Part shown: positions 1 to 8,749 of the stretch, piece by piece | Layout: each line of letters opens with the position of its first letter | Position numbering within the stretch: position 1 is the stretch's first letter | NCBI GenBank assembly: GCA_947479455.1 | Contig: CANJZE010000011.1 | Location: 1-64,000, forward strand | Direction of reading: 5' to 3' | Source: Bacteroidota bacterium | GTDB taxonomy: Bacteria; Bacteroidota; Bacteroidia; Chitinophagales; LD1 | DNA: 64,000 nucleotides | Position numbers and translations under genes: made by a program | The notes under the pieces: model-generated | What the model was told of the DNA's origin: nothing | The model's database searches: none | Seen by the model: only the letters and a program-made list of their open reading frames with translations

Positions 1-2303
1 GATGGAGGCGTTTCTTTAATTATTTCCTGAATTTCTTCAAGCGTTAAATCTTTGGCTTCGGTTCCCTTTGGTATTTTATAATTGTCTTTGTCTTTCTTTA
101 TAAAAGGACCGTATCTGCCGTTCAACACCTGAATACCTTCGCTTTCGAAATTAAGTATCAGGCGCGCAGCATCCTTCTCTCTTTTCTCACTAATTAATGT
201 TTGTGCGTCCTCAAAAGTAATCGTATAGGGGTCGAAAGTTTTTGGAATAGAAACAAACAACTTGTCGAGTTGCACATAAGGACCAAAGCGCCCGATACTC
301 ACTTTCACATCCTTGCCTTCCAGTTGACCAATGGTGCGCGGCAAACGGAACAACTCCAGTGCTTCTTCAAACGTGATAGTTTCTATAGATTGATTAGCGC
401 GAAGTTTTGCGAAGCGCGCTTTCTTTCCGGTTTCTTCATCGGCTTTTCCAATTTGCGCCATAGGACCAAACTTGCCCATGCGCACAATCAATGGCTCGCC
501 ACTCGCAGGGTCGGTGCCCAAAAGTTTTTCTCCTGAAACACGCTCAGCATCTTTCGTAGTGGTCTCTACAGTTTTATGAAACGGCTTGTAGAAATCGCCA
601 ATCATTTTGCTCCACACTTTTTTGCCTTCGGCTACTTTATCGAACTGCGCTTCTACATCGGCAGTGAAATTATAATCGAGTACATCAGCAAAATTGGTTA
701 CTAAAAAATCAGTTACAAGCAAACCGATATCGGTAGGAAACAATTTGTTTTTCTCGGCACCGGTAATTTCAGTTTTGGTTTCGTTTACAATTTTATTGTC
801 GCGAAGCGTAATCACATTGTATTTGCGCTCCACACCTTCACGCGGCTCTTTCAAAACATAACCTCGTTTTTGAATGGTAGAAATTGTTGGCGCATAAGTA
901 GAAGGACGGCCAATGCCAAGCTCTTCGAGTTTTTTTACCAAGGCAGCTTCGGTATATCTTGCCGATGCTTTCGTGAAACGCTCCGTAGCAATAATTTCTT
1001 TAAGCCCGAGTTCCTGTCCTTCTTTCACCGGTGGAATTAATGCTTCTGCTTCTTCATCAACCTCTGCATCTTCATCCACTTCCTGTATATACACTTTCAA
1101 AAATCCTTCAAACAAAATTACTTCTGCTTTTGCCTGAAGCGTTTCTTTGTTCTTGTTGTTCTTGATGTCAATGATTGTTTTCTCAATTTTAGCATCAGCC
1201 ATTTGCGAAGCAATCGTGCGTTTCCAAATTAATTCATACAAACGTTGCTCATCACTTTCGGCATCTACCGTTGGGAACTCAATATGCGATGGACGAATAG
1301 CTTCGTGCGCTTCCTGTGCACCGGCACTTTTAGTTTGGTAAGTGCGCTGCTCAAAATATTCTTTGCCGTATTTCTTTTTAATTTCTTTTTCTAAAGCCGT
1401 AAGCGCAGTCTCCGAAAGATTCGTAGAATCCGTTCTCATATAAGTAATGTGTCCGTTCTCATACAAACGCTGCGCCACGCGCATTGTGTTCAACACCGAG
1501 AAACCTAATTTGCTCGAAGCCTCTTGCTGCAAAGTAGAAGTAGTAAACGGAGCCGAAGGCGAACGCTTGCCGGGTTTCTTTTCAATAGCACTTACATTAA
1601 ATGTAGCACCAACCACTTCTTTCAAAAATTTTTCGGCATCGGTTTGCGTTTTGAAATTAGAAGCGCGCTCTGCTTTAAACGATGCTTTCTTTCCGTTGCT
1701 GTCGGTTACAAAAAAGTAAGCAACTACTTTGAACGATGGAACAGGAGTGAAGTTTCTTATTTCTCTTTCGCGCTCTACAATCAATCGAACCGCAACCGAT
1801 TGCACTCTTCCTGCCGATAAACTCGGGCGAACCTTCTTCCACAACACCGGAGAAATTTCGTAACCCACTAAACGGTCGAGCACCCTGCGCGCCTGTTGAG
1901 CGTTTACCAAATCCATATTTATTAAGCGCGGATTTTGTACCGCGTGAATAATAGCTTCCTTAGTTACCTCGGTATAAGTAATTCGTTTTGCCTTCTTCGG
2001 ATTCAGCTTCAACACATCGCAAAGGTGCCACGAAATGGCTTCACCCTCGCGGTCTTCATCCGTTGCCAGGTAAATCTCATCGGCTGCTTTCGCTAACTTC
2101 TTTAACTCCTTAATTACTTTTTCCTTGTCTTCACTTACTACATAGTTCGGCTCAAAATTATTTTCAATGTCAATGTTCAAACCACTATCCGGTAAGTCGC
2201 GGATGTGTCCGTAGCAGGAAGTAACTACGTAGTCATCGCCCAAAAATTTATTGATAGTTTTTGCTTTCGCAGGGGACTCAACGATGATTAAATTTTTACT
2301 CAT
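1..2303 (-). CDS. topA: DNA topoisomerase I (type IA), 3' end cut by window edge
   Basis: Relaxes negatively supercoiled DNA by cutting one strand through a tyrosine-phosphate link. Translating the minus strand from the ATG at 2303 gives about 767 residues before the window edge. The TOPRIM domain opens with MSKNLIIVESPAKAKTI and carries the acidic motif DEDREGEAI near residue 80. The active-site region ITYMRTDS has its Tyr near residue 288. The C-terminal part holds repeats of the type GRFGPYVQ and GRYGPFIKK, which replace zinc ribbons in the Bacteroidota/Cyanobacteria style of enzyme. The stop codon lies outside the window. It is the only gene here truncated at its 3' end on the minus strand. 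Family assignment is secure; the exact length is unknown. Confidence 0.97.
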   Translation of the reverse strand, partial: MSKNLIIVESPAKAKTINKFLGDDYVVTSCYGHIRDLPDSGLNIDIENNFEPNYVVSEDKEKVIKELKKLAKAADEIYLATDEDREGEAISWHLCDVLKLNPKKAKRITYTEVTKEAIIHAVQNPRLINMDLVNAQQARRVLDRLVGYEISPVLWKKVRPSLSAGRVQSVAVRLIVEREREIRNFTPVPSFKVVAYFFVTDSNGKKASFKAERASNFKTQTDAEKFLKEVVGATFNVSAIEKKPGKRSPSAPFTTSTLQQEASSKLGFSVLNTMRVAQRLYENGHITYMRTDSTNLSETALTALEKEIKKKYGKEYFEQRTYQTKSAGAQEAHEAIRPSHIEFPTVDAESDEQRLYELIWKRTIASQMADAKIEKTIIDIKNNKNKETLQAKAEVILFEGFLKVYIQEVDEDAEVDEEAEALIPPVKEGQELGLKEIIATERFTKASARYTEAALVKKLEELGIGRPSTYAPTISTIQKRGYVLKEPREGVERKYNVITLRDNKIVNETKTEITGAEKNKLFPTDIGLLVTDFLVTNFADVLDYNFTADVEAQFDKVAEGKKVWSKMIGDFYKPFHKTVETTTKDAERVSGEKLLGTDPASGEPLIVRMGKFGPMAQIGKADEETGKKARFAKLRANQSIETITFEEALELFRLPRTIGQLEGKDVKVSIGRFGPYVQLDKLFVSIPKTFDPYTITFEDAQTLISEKREKDAARLILNFESEGIQVLNGRYGPFIKKDKDNYKIPKGTEAKDLTLEEIQEIIKETPP

Positions 2304-2690
2304 GCGGTATTTTAATGAGGCGCAAATAAAAAACTTTAGAACTCAAAACAAAAGATGTGCAATTAGTGCGATGGAGAAAATTGTGTGTAGAAGTTGTTTG
2401 CGCTATTGGTAATTGGTACGTGCTAAACTGTTTGAAAGACCTGAAAAGGAGTTATGCCATGTGGAGCTAAAAGAGTGGCGCATAAAAGTGCGCGAATGCG
2501 AAAATACTATTGTAAAGTGAAGTGCTTATATCTGTAACATACAAGAATGCATCGGAGCTGATGAACCTTAAAAACAAATATGTAATCCATTCAATAACCG
2601 GCATGGGCGGGTATGGAAATGATCAACACAATTTTAAGTTGATTAATTATCGACCATTTAGTTTTGTGTAATTGTTAGCTTGACTAAGCA
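2304..2690. other. Intergenic stretch of 387 bp
   Basis: Lies between the start of topA and the end of the nuclease-fold gene, both on the minus strand. The only coding candidate I see is the 27-codon ORF at 2454-2537. Otherwise it is AT-rich with no convincing hairpin or RNA gene. The topA promoter should lie in the part next to 2303, where the sequence GGCGCAAATAA reads on the minus strand as TTATTTGCGCC, a weak match to the Bacteroidota TAnnTTTG element. Confidence 0.4.
2454..2537 (+). CDS. Possible tiny basic protein, AURKAIP1/COX24-like (27 aa)
   Basis: An ATG at 2454 preceded by AAAGGAG opens a 27-codon frame starting MPCGAKRVAHKSARMRKYY and ending in TAA at 2535-2537. Bacteroidota genomes carry a very short, Lys/Arg-rich protein of about 29 residues that begins MPxGKKRKRHK and is named after the AURKAIP1/COX24 domain; it is thought to be ribosome-associated. 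The start here matches at M-P-C-G-x-K-R-x-x-H-K-x-A, but the second half is less basic than usual and contains two Cys. The strong Shine-Dalgarno is unusual for this phylum. It could be a diverged member, a decayed copy or chance. Seen: frame, ribosome binding site and N-terminal match. Inferred: family and function. Confidence 0.42.
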   Translation: MPCGAKRVAHKSARMRKYYCKVKCLYL

Positions 2691-3575
2691 TCACAACTTC
2701 ATTCTCAACACCACTGCGTTATGGTCGCTGAGCGATTTATGTTTCTTGTTCCATTGCTGTTCAAAAGCAAAAACACAGCGTTTGGTTTCTTTTGGCAGCC
2801 AGCCGTTGCTTTTAAACAGAACGAAATCAATTACACTTCGTTTAGAAGGATTATAGTTACCCATGTCGTTCAAGAGATGGTCGGTAGTAAATTTCAGATC
2901 GGTGCAAATTTCACCGTCCTCGCAGCACATTGCTTTAAGTAAGTGCGGATACAAGACAGTATCTACTTTATGTGTATTGAAATCACCGGCAGCAAACTGT
3001 GGCACTCCTTTTTCTTCATGGCGTTTTAATAATGTACCCGCTTCTTCATGCTGGCTTTTCTTTATTTCATTTCCGCCACCCGCCTGCATATGTGTGCCGA
3101 GTACCTGAAATTTTTGTTTAGGATGTTCTACTTCCACCAGCATAGAACCTTTATGACCAATACAGTCAATGCCTTTGCATTTGCTGTAAGTAATGCTTTC
3201 AAGTTCTTTCATTGGATACTTACTGAACATTAACACACCACCTGCGCGTTTATAAGTGATTACTTTTCGGTTTTTCCAACCGGCACAATACGGATACATC
3301 GGTTTTAATTTTCTGCGCAACACACGGTTAGCATAACCATCAAAAGCTTCCTGAACAACAATTACATCGGCTGATTCTTTCATTAACACTGCAGGAAGCA
3401 ATCGCGCACGAATAACTGGATGATGATGAATAAAGACAGCACCGCGCGGTAAAAACTTAACGTTGTAAGTCATAATGCTTAATTCATTGGGTATGGTGTC
3501 GTAGTTCATGCCTGTTGGGAAACACATAGCAGTCAACGAAAACAACAAAGCACTAACAAGAAGAAAGTTTTTCAT
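2691..3575 (-). CDS. Secreted endonuclease/exonuclease/phosphatase-fold hydrolase
   Basis: A 294-residue protein with an N-terminal signal peptide (hydrophobic residues about 4-19) followed by one endonuclease/exonuclease/phosphatase (EEP) domain. Visible fold motifs in order: MTYNVKF (metal-binding Asn), VVQEAFDG (metal-binding Glu), LGTHMQAG (His), AAGDFNTH (Asp and Asn) and the C-terminal SDHNAVVLRM (Asp-His catalytic dyad). The set and spacing resemble bacterial sphingomyelinase C or neutral sphingomyelinase more than DNase I, so a phosphodiesterase acting on lipid head groups outside the cytoplasm is likely, but the substrate is not proven. It lies downstream of the TonB-dependent receptor on the same strand but is separated from it by a terminator, so it is probably its own unit. 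Confidence 0.82.
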   Translation of the reverse strand: MKNFLLVSALLFSLTAMCFPTGMNYDTIPNELSIMTYNVKFLPRGAVFIHHHPVIRARLLPAVLMKESADVIVVQEAFDGYANRVLRRKLKPMYPYCAGWKNRKVITYKRAGGVLMFSKYPMKELESITYSKCKGIDCIGHKGSMLVEVEHPKQKFQVLGTHMQAGGGNEIKKSQHEEAGTLLKRHEEKGVPQFAAGDFNTHKVDTVLYPHLLKAMCCEDGEICTDLKFTTDHLLNDMGNYNPSKRSVIDFVLFKSNGWLPKETKRCVFAFEQQWNKKHKSLSDHNAVVLRMKL

Positions 3576-3591
3576 GAATAAATCTTTATGG

Positions 3592-3630
3592 GCAAAAAAA
3601 ATGAATCCCCTGTATAAACAGAGGATTCAT
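3592..3630 (-). terminator. Rho-independent terminator of the TonB receptor gene
   Basis: An inverted repeat at 3601-3630 (arms ATGAATCC and GGATTCAT, with an inner CTG/CAG pairing) is followed on the minus strand by TTTTTTTGCC. It begins 27 bp past the receptor stop codon. Confidence 0.75.
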
Positions 3631-3656
3631 GCGAAAACATTTTTGGGCACCCAAAA

Positions 3657-5891
3657 TTACCAGTTTACCCTTGCGGTTACAAAGAAATTTCTACCCGGTG
3701 CACTAATGCCGGAAGCAAATTGACGATACCGAAAATCCATAAGGTTATCGCATCCTAAATCGAAACCGAAATATTTAGTTGGCTGAAAACCGATGCGCGC
3801 ATTGAGTGTAAACCATCGAGGCATATCTGTTCCTGTTCCTTGACTAAAATTATCTTCACCCAACATGTTGTAGTCTTTTTCCTTTTTCTTTCCGTTGAAC
3901 ACAGAGAAGAACTCACCACGTACCCATTTATATTTTGCACGAAACCCTGCTCGACCGTAGAGTGGAGAAATGTGGTCCAGCGGATAAGGAGTAGTGTCGG
4001 TTAAAATTCTTCCGTATGTATACGTTAGTGAAGCATACACGCTTAACCAATCGGTTACGTCAGCTTCAGCAGTGGCGGTTACCCCCGCTATGTATGCTTT
4101 GTTTTTGTTCACTAAAGTAATTACATCACTGGTAGTTCCATCGTAAGTAATTGTATCCTTACCATTAAAAGTTCCTTTATCAGCCGTAATTGCATTCAGA
4201 AAATAGGTATAAAAACCTGTAGCACTGATGCGATAACGACCGGCAAAAGTTTTTTCCAAAGTCAATTCCCCATTAAAGGTGTATTCTGGTTTTAGTTTGG
4301 GGTTGGGTACGACTAAAAGACCCGGTGTGGATTCAAAAATCTTACTCATATCATCCACATTAGGAGCGCGGAAACCGGTACTGAATAAAGCGGCAATACG
4401 AAATCCTTTTCCGGGTAATGCAACTAAACCTAAGTTACCCGATAGTGCATGATAGGTATTCTTTAACTCGTTATAAGGAAACAAAAAAAAGTTTTGACTT
4501 TCGCTCGTAAGTGTTGAACGCATGGTAACTAAATTGTAGCGAATACCATCGCTCAGAATTACCTTTGGAGAAATCACGCAATTGTGAGTAAGGTAAAGTG
4601 CTACATAGTTCATGTTGTTCTTTCCATCGGGATAGCGGGAGTCTTTTGCCTCGGTTGTATCCACATTAATGTTACGCGCCACAGCCGATGATTTGAGCAT
4701 GTTGAATTGACCTTCTAAACCAAAGTTGAGCGTATGCGTTTTAATTTTCTTTCTGAAATCGGCATGCACGCCAACGATGTTTACCTTCTCAGTTCTTTCC
4801 GTTCTGAAAATTTTTCCAAAAGCACGGTTGTTTCTGCTTTCAACAATGTTCTGATAGTTCAAGCCAATGCTTATCAAATCTAACGCACCTGCATTCTTCC
4901 AGTTGAAATCATAAATGGCAAGTAAGCGTTGTTGCGGACCGTAATACCATTCAGCATCTTTTAAAATGGTAGAACCCGAAGTAACCGCTAATCTATCGTA
5001 ACGCGGAACATTCGAAGAATTTGAGAATTGAATATTAATCACGTGCGAAATATTTTCGCTCTGCTGAAACAGGAACTTCTGCAAAATATCATACTGATAA
5101 TAGCCACTGCCAGCCTGCACATTATTTGCTTTGTTCAATATGGCCGTATCTTTTTGTCCGGTTACTTTTCCAATAGAATCATACACATTTGTTCTTGCCT
5201 GATAGTAATCGCGTGTCCATAACCCTACGGTTTCATTGGTTACATAATTGCCCATGCGCAAATCGCCAAAGCGGGAGAAAGTAGCCGAAGTAAGTGAAGC
5301 AAATTTTTTGCCACCCAAACTTATATCTAAATGCCCGGTAATTTCATTGTTCACACTTCCGAAACGAAACATGGCGTTCCCTGCACTCAGAAATTTTTTA
5401 TCACCGGCCAGCATAGGATTCTTTGTGCGCAAGTGAACCACTCCACCTAAAGCATCGCTGCCATAAACGGTAGATGAAGGACCATAAAGCACTTCTATTC
5501 TGTCAAGAATATTGTTGTCAACGGTAATTATATTTTGAAGGTGGCCAGCTCGGTATAAAATATTGTTCATGCGAACTCCATCTACCACCATCAATACACG
5601 GCTAGCTTCAAAACCGCGAAGCACTACGCTACCACCGCCCTGCTGACTCATTTGCACAAATGCGGCACCGCTTGTCATGATTGCATCACCTGTTTTTTGT
5701 GCGTTGAGGCGTTCTAAATCTTTGTAGGAGAGGATTTGCGCGGTTTGTGCAAGATTACTTTTTAAACTTTCGAACTTGCTTTCGGCTATCACTACCTCGT
5801 TAAGGTTTACCTGTTTATCGGTTGAATCTGTTTGACTGAATAGGTGAATTGCAGAAATATAAAATAGAAATAGAAGAGTTGATTTTTTCAT
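3657..5891 (-). CDS. TonB-dependent outer membrane receptor, heme/hemoprotein-receptor-like
   Basis: Outer-membrane gated beta-barrel that imports a scarce ligand using TonB/ExbB/ExbD energy. The start chosen at 5891 (MKKSTLLFLFYISAIHLFSQ) gives a signal peptide and 744 residues; an upstream in-frame ATG at 5933 would put extra residues before the signal. Next come a TonB-box-like stretch (VNLNEVVIAES), the plug domain with VLMVVDGVRMNNILYRAG and YGSDALGGVVHLRTK, then the barrel with GFRAPN and a C-terminal aromatic residue (RVNW). The R-M-N-N...GHLQN signature recalls heme/hemoglobin receptors (HmuR type), but siderophore or other ligands cannot be excluded. There is no N-terminal carboxypeptidase-like domain, so it is not a SusC type. 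The small membrane protein gene at 5978-6496 precedes it and is likely cotranscribed. Confidence 0.9.
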   Translation of the reverse strand: MKKSTLLFLFYISAIHLFSQTDSTDKQVNLNEVVIAESKFESLKSNLAQTAQILSYKDLERLNAQKTGDAIMTSGAAFVQMSQQGGGSVVLRGFEASRVLMVVDGVRMNNILYRAGHLQNIITVDNNILDRIEVLYGPSSTVYGSDALGGVVHLRTKNPMLAGDKKFLSAGNAMFRFGSVNNEITGHLDISLGGKKFASLTSATFSRFGDLRMGNYVTNETVGLWTRDYYQARTNVYDSIGKVTGQKDTAILNKANNVQAGSGYYQYDILQKFLFQQSENISHVINIQFSNSSNVPRYDRLAVTSGSTILKDAEWYYGPQQRLLAIYDFNWKNAGALDLISIGLNYQNIVESRNNRAFGKIFRTERTEKVNIVGVHADFRKKIKTHTLNFGLEGQFNMLKSSAVARNINVDTTEAKDSRYPDGKNNMNYVALYLTHNCVISPKVILSDGIRYNLVTMRSTLTSESQNFFLFPYNELKNTYHALSGNLGLVALPGKGFRIAALFSTGFRAPNVDDMSKIFESTPGLLVVPNPKLKPEYTFNGELTLEKTFAGRYRISATGFYTYFLNAITADKGTFNGKDTITYDGTTSDVITLVNKNKAYIAGVTATAEADVTDWLSVYASLTYTYGRILTDTTPYPLDHISPLYGRAGFRAKYKWVRGEFFSVFNGKKKEKDYNMLGEDNFSQGTGTDMPRWFTLNARIGFQPTKYFGFDLGCDNLMDFRYRQFASGISAPGRNFFVTARVNW

Positions 5892-5977
5892 GATTACGTT
5901 TTGTGAAAATAAATGCACGTCCAACCAACACAATAAATTATTGCACTAAGAAGGTTGACGTTCTTGAAAAGAAGGGA

Positions 5978-6496
5978 TTAACACAAAAGTAAATCGGGCG
6001 GAGGAGATTGCCCGTTTAAAATAAAAGAAACATAAGAGAATTCTTTTTCGAAAAATATAACAGAGGAAAGAATAGTAAGGGGAATTTCAAAGGTTGCGTT
6101 GAAGGTAAACTCCTGCATAAAATGTTGCAACAGAATTTTAATAGGAGAGGAGTTGTTTTTGTTTTCTGTTTCCGAAGTAAACTGGGTAATAAATTCAAGA
6201 ATCAATTTCAACTCTTGCGTATCTTCTTCGACATGAATAGCGACTTCGTTATTCTTCATTTCTATACTTTCCACATCATACAGTCTTCCATCAAGGCGAA
6301 ATTCTTTGTGCTGCTTTAACCACACAATTTTTTCAAATTCTGCTTTGCTTAACAAAAGAATCTGATGATGATTTGCTTTCGATTTGCAAACCATTTCTTT
6401 CTGTATTTTATTTTGCTGAATAGTAAACGCAAAATAAAACCCAAACAGGTTCAGCATTAAAACACACAAAAGAAAAATTGAACTAGCTGTGCGCAT
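5978..6496 (-). CDS. Membrane-anchored protein of unknown function upstream of the TonB receptor
   Basis: 172 residues with one N-terminal hydrophobic segment (about residues 5-25) and a mixed charged body, likely exported and anchored. It ends in the proline-rich tail SPPPDLLLC. I do not recognise a domain. It precedes the TonB-dependent receptor by about 86 bp on the same strand, an arrangement often seen for small uncharacterised partners of receptors in Bacteroidota, so the two are probably one operon. It could take part in ligand handling or sensing, but nothing in the sequence proves it. Confidence 0.6.
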   Translation of the reverse strand: MRTASSIFLLCVLMLNLFGFYFAFTIQQNKIQKEMVCKSKANHHQILLLSKAEFEKIVWLKQHKEFRLDGRLYDVESIEMKNNEVAIHVEEDTQELKLILEFITQFTSETENKNNSSPIKILLQHFMQEFTFNATFEIPLTILSSVIFFEKEFSYVSFILNGQSPPPDLLLC

Positions 6497-6518
6497 CGGG
6501 TGGCTAATGTATCAATAA

Positions 6519-6602
6519 CCCCTAAATCCCCTAAAGGGGACTTTGAAATACAAATACAAATTTTGTCTTTATGTATTAAAGCCCCCTTTAGGGGGTTGGG
6601 GG
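6519..6602. repeat. Head-to-head pair of GC-rich palindromic repeat elements
   Basis: Copy a (6519-6539) reads CCCCTAAATCCCCTAAAGGGG, and copy b (6581-6602) is a related element in the opposite orientation (GCCCCCTTTAGGGGG then TTGGGGG). Each has the AT-rich flank seen with the nuo copies (AATACAAA-type on one side, TGTATTAAAG on the other). They sit between divergent genes and can fold as one large stem. Confidence 0.75.
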
Positions 6603-6624
6603 TGAATAATTCTATTTACATTTC

Positions 6625-6632
6625 TAAGTTTG
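6625..6632 (+). promoter_or_regulatory. Putative -7 promoter element
   Basis: TAAGTTTG is an exact match to the Bacteroidota consensus TAnnTTTG and lies 25 bp before the exonuclease start codon. No clear TTTG -33 element is at the expected distance; the sequence there is the palindromic repeat. Confidence 0.45.
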
Positions 6633-6656
6633 TAGAACTTCCGAAATCATATAACC

Positions 6657-7460
6657 ATGAAAGAACAACTCAACCTGTTTGTAGAAACTGCTTCCAAACT
6701 AAATTTAAAACGTCCGCTTGCTTTCTTTGATTTAGAAAGCACCGGTGTTGATTTTGTGAAAGACCGCATTGTTGAAATAAGTGTGCTGTGTGTTTATCCC
6801 GATGGTAAAAAAACAATTTACACCCAACGTTTAAATCCTACCATTCCTATTCCTATTGAAGCATCGAAGATTCACGGCATTTACGATGAAGATGTAATGA
6901 CCGCTCCCACGTTCAAAGAAAAAGCAAAAGAAATTTTTGAACTGCTTGACCCTTGCGACCTCGCAGGATTTAATTCCAATAAGTTCGATGTGCCTATGTT
7001 GCTCGAAGAATTTATTCGCAACGGTGTGAGTTTTAGCATTGACAATCGTGCGTTGATTGATGTGCATCGCATATACACGCTCTTCGAAAAACGAACACTT
7101 GAAGCCGCGTATAAATTTTACTGCGATAAAGATTTAACCAATGCACATAGTGCGGAAGCAGATACGAATGCTACTTACGAAGTTTTGTTAGCGCAATTAG
7201 AAAAGTATGGCGAAGAGTTGAAGCCTGATGTTTCTTTCCTGCACGATTTCAGCAATGAAGAAAGGTTCTTAGACAGCGGAAGAAGATTTCTTTTCAGCGG
7301 GGGTAAAGCAGTATTCAATTTCGGAAAGTATAAAGGCAAACCTGTGGAAGAAGTTTTAAAAACCGATTCGGGTTATTACAACTGGATGATGCAGGGCGAC
7401 TTTGCACAACACACTAAACAAAAACTGACCGAGATAAAGGAAAGCTTAAAACGGAATTAA
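6657..7460 (+). CDS. DnaQ-like 3'-5' exonuclease (DEDDh family)
   Basis: Degrades DNA or RNA 3' ends with two metal ions. 267 residues. Exo I motif FFDLESTGVDF (Asp, Glu) near residue 25, Exo II in GFNSNKFDVPMLLEEF near residue 105, Exo III in AHSAEADTNATYEVL (His and Asp) near residue 165. A short C-terminal module containing FNFGKYKGKPVEEV and YYNWMM follows, typical of Bacteroidota members annotated as 3'-5' exonuclease or DNA polymerase III epsilon-like. It lacks polymerase or UvrC-like fusions, so a stand-alone nuclease is more likely than the replicative proofreading subunit. It is first in a compact plus-strand run: only 2 bp separate it from the aminotransferase. Confidence 0.88.
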   Translation: MKEQLNLFVETASKLNLKRPLAFFDLESTGVDFVKDRIVEISVLCVYPDGKKTIYTQRLNPTIPIPIEASKIHGIYDEDVMTAPTFKEKAKEIFELLDPCDLAGFNSNKFDVPMLLEEFIRNGVSFSIDNRALIDVHRIYTLFEKRTLEAAYKFYCDKDLTNAHSAEADTNATYEVLLAQLEKYGEELKPDVSFLHDFSNEERFLDSGRRFLFSGGKAVFNFGKYKGKPVEEVLKTDSGYYNWMMQGDFAQHTKQKLTEIKESLKRN

Positions 7461-7462
7461 GT

Positions 7463-8749
7463 ATGTTTTCACGCAAACAATTTCTACAGCGTTCTGCCCT
7501 AGCCACAGCATCAATGTCGTTGCTGGAATGGATGCAGCCCGCTCAGGCTGCTGAATTGAAATTGCATTTAGAGCGCATTGCTCCGCTCGCTCCAACTGAT
7601 GCTGCAAAAGATGAAGACTTCTGGAATTTAATTCGCGAGCAATACACGGTTTCATCAACCATTATTAATTTGAACAATGGCGGAGTTAGTCCGCAACCGA
7701 AGCCTGTGCAGGATGCACACATACGTTCTTATCAATATTGCAATGAAGCGCCTTCGTATTACATGTGGCGCATTTTAGATCAGGGTCGCGAACCTTTGCG
7801 CGCAAAAATTGCTGAACTCGCGGGTTGTTCTCCTGAAGAAATCGCCATTAATCGAAACACAACGGAAGGATTAAACACCATCATCTTCGGTTTGAATTTG
7901 AAAGCAGGTGATGAAGTCGTGCTTTCGAAATACGATTACCCGAACATGATGAACGCCTGGAAACAGCGCGAGAAACGTGACGGAATAAAACTCGTTTGGG
8001 TGGACTTTGATTTACCGGTGGAGAGTGATGAAGTGTTCGTAGAAAAGTTTTCAAACGCTATAACTTCGAAAACAAAAATCGTTCACATTACACACATGCT
8101 CAACTGGACCGGGCAAATTTTACCTGCACTAAAGATTGCAGATATAGCGCACAAAAAAGGTTGCGAAGTAATCGTTGATGCATCGCATTCGTTTGTGCAT
8201 GTTGATTATAAAATCTCTGATTTGGATTGCGACTACTATGCGACTTCGTGTCATAAGTGGTTATGCGCTCCGTTCGGTACGGGCTTCATGTATATCCGTA
8301 AAGGGAAAGTGAAAAATGTGTGGGCGTTGCTCTCGGCTCCCATTCCCGATGCTGATAACATTGGAAAGTTTGAAGCTATAGGCACACGTTCCTTTGCGGC
8401 TGAAATGGCAATAGGTAACGCGATTGATTTCCATTATTTAATCGGCAGCAAACGAAAAGAAGAACGGCTCCGTTATTTGAAAAATTATTGGTGCAACAAA
8501 GCATTGAAGTTTCCGAAGTTCAAATTATTCACTTCTTTGAAAGATGAATACAGTTGTGCCATTGCTACGTTTACCATTGATGGTTGCACACCGGCAGATA
8601 TTGCTGCAGAGCTTTTCGAGAAACGAAAAATTCATTGCTCCGCTGTAAATCAGGAGAAGGTTCAGGGAGTAAGAATTACTCCACATGTTTACACTGCGCT
8701 GCGCGATTTAGATAAGTTAGTAGAAGGAATTAAAGAACTTGCTGCCTGA
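7463..8749 (+). CDS. Class V aminotransferase family PLP enzyme with signal-like N-terminus
   Basis: A 428-residue pyridoxal-phosphate enzyme of the NifS/isopenicillin-N-epimerase-like group. The PLP lysine is Lys265 in ATSCHKWLCAPFGTG; Asp239 in VDASHSF would hold the pyridine nitrogen. NRNTTEGLN near residue 131 binds the phosphate. The N-terminus SRKQFLQRSALATAS has a Tat-like look but with Arg-Lys rather than Arg-Arg, and WMQPAQAAELK may be a cleavage region, so periplasmic location is possible. The substrate is not evident; cysteine desulfurase is unlikely because no flexible Cys loop is seen. It starts 2 bp after the exonuclease gene and its TGA overlaps the next ATG (TGATG), so the three genes are probably cotranscribed. 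Confidence 0.85.
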   Translation: MFSRKQFLQRSALATASMSLLEWMQPAQAAELKLHLERIAPLAPTDAAKDEDFWNLIREQYTVSSTIINLNNGGVSPQPKPVQDAHIRSYQYCNEAPSYYMWRILDQGREPLRAKIAELAGCSPEEIAINRNTTEGLNTIIFGLNLKAGDEVVLSKYDYPNMMNAWKQREKRDGIKLVWVDFDLPVESDEVFVEKFSNAITSKTKIVHITHMLNWTGQILPALKIADIAHKKGCEVIVDASHSFVHVDYKISDLDCDYYATSCHKWLCAPFGTGFMYIRKGKVKNVWALLSAPIPDADNIGKFEAIGTRSFAAEMAIGNAIDFHYLIGSKRKEERLRYLKNYWCNKALKFPKFKLFTSLKDEYSCAIATFTIDGCTPADIAAELFEKRKIHCSAVNQEKVQGVRITPHVYTALRDLDKLVEGIKELAA

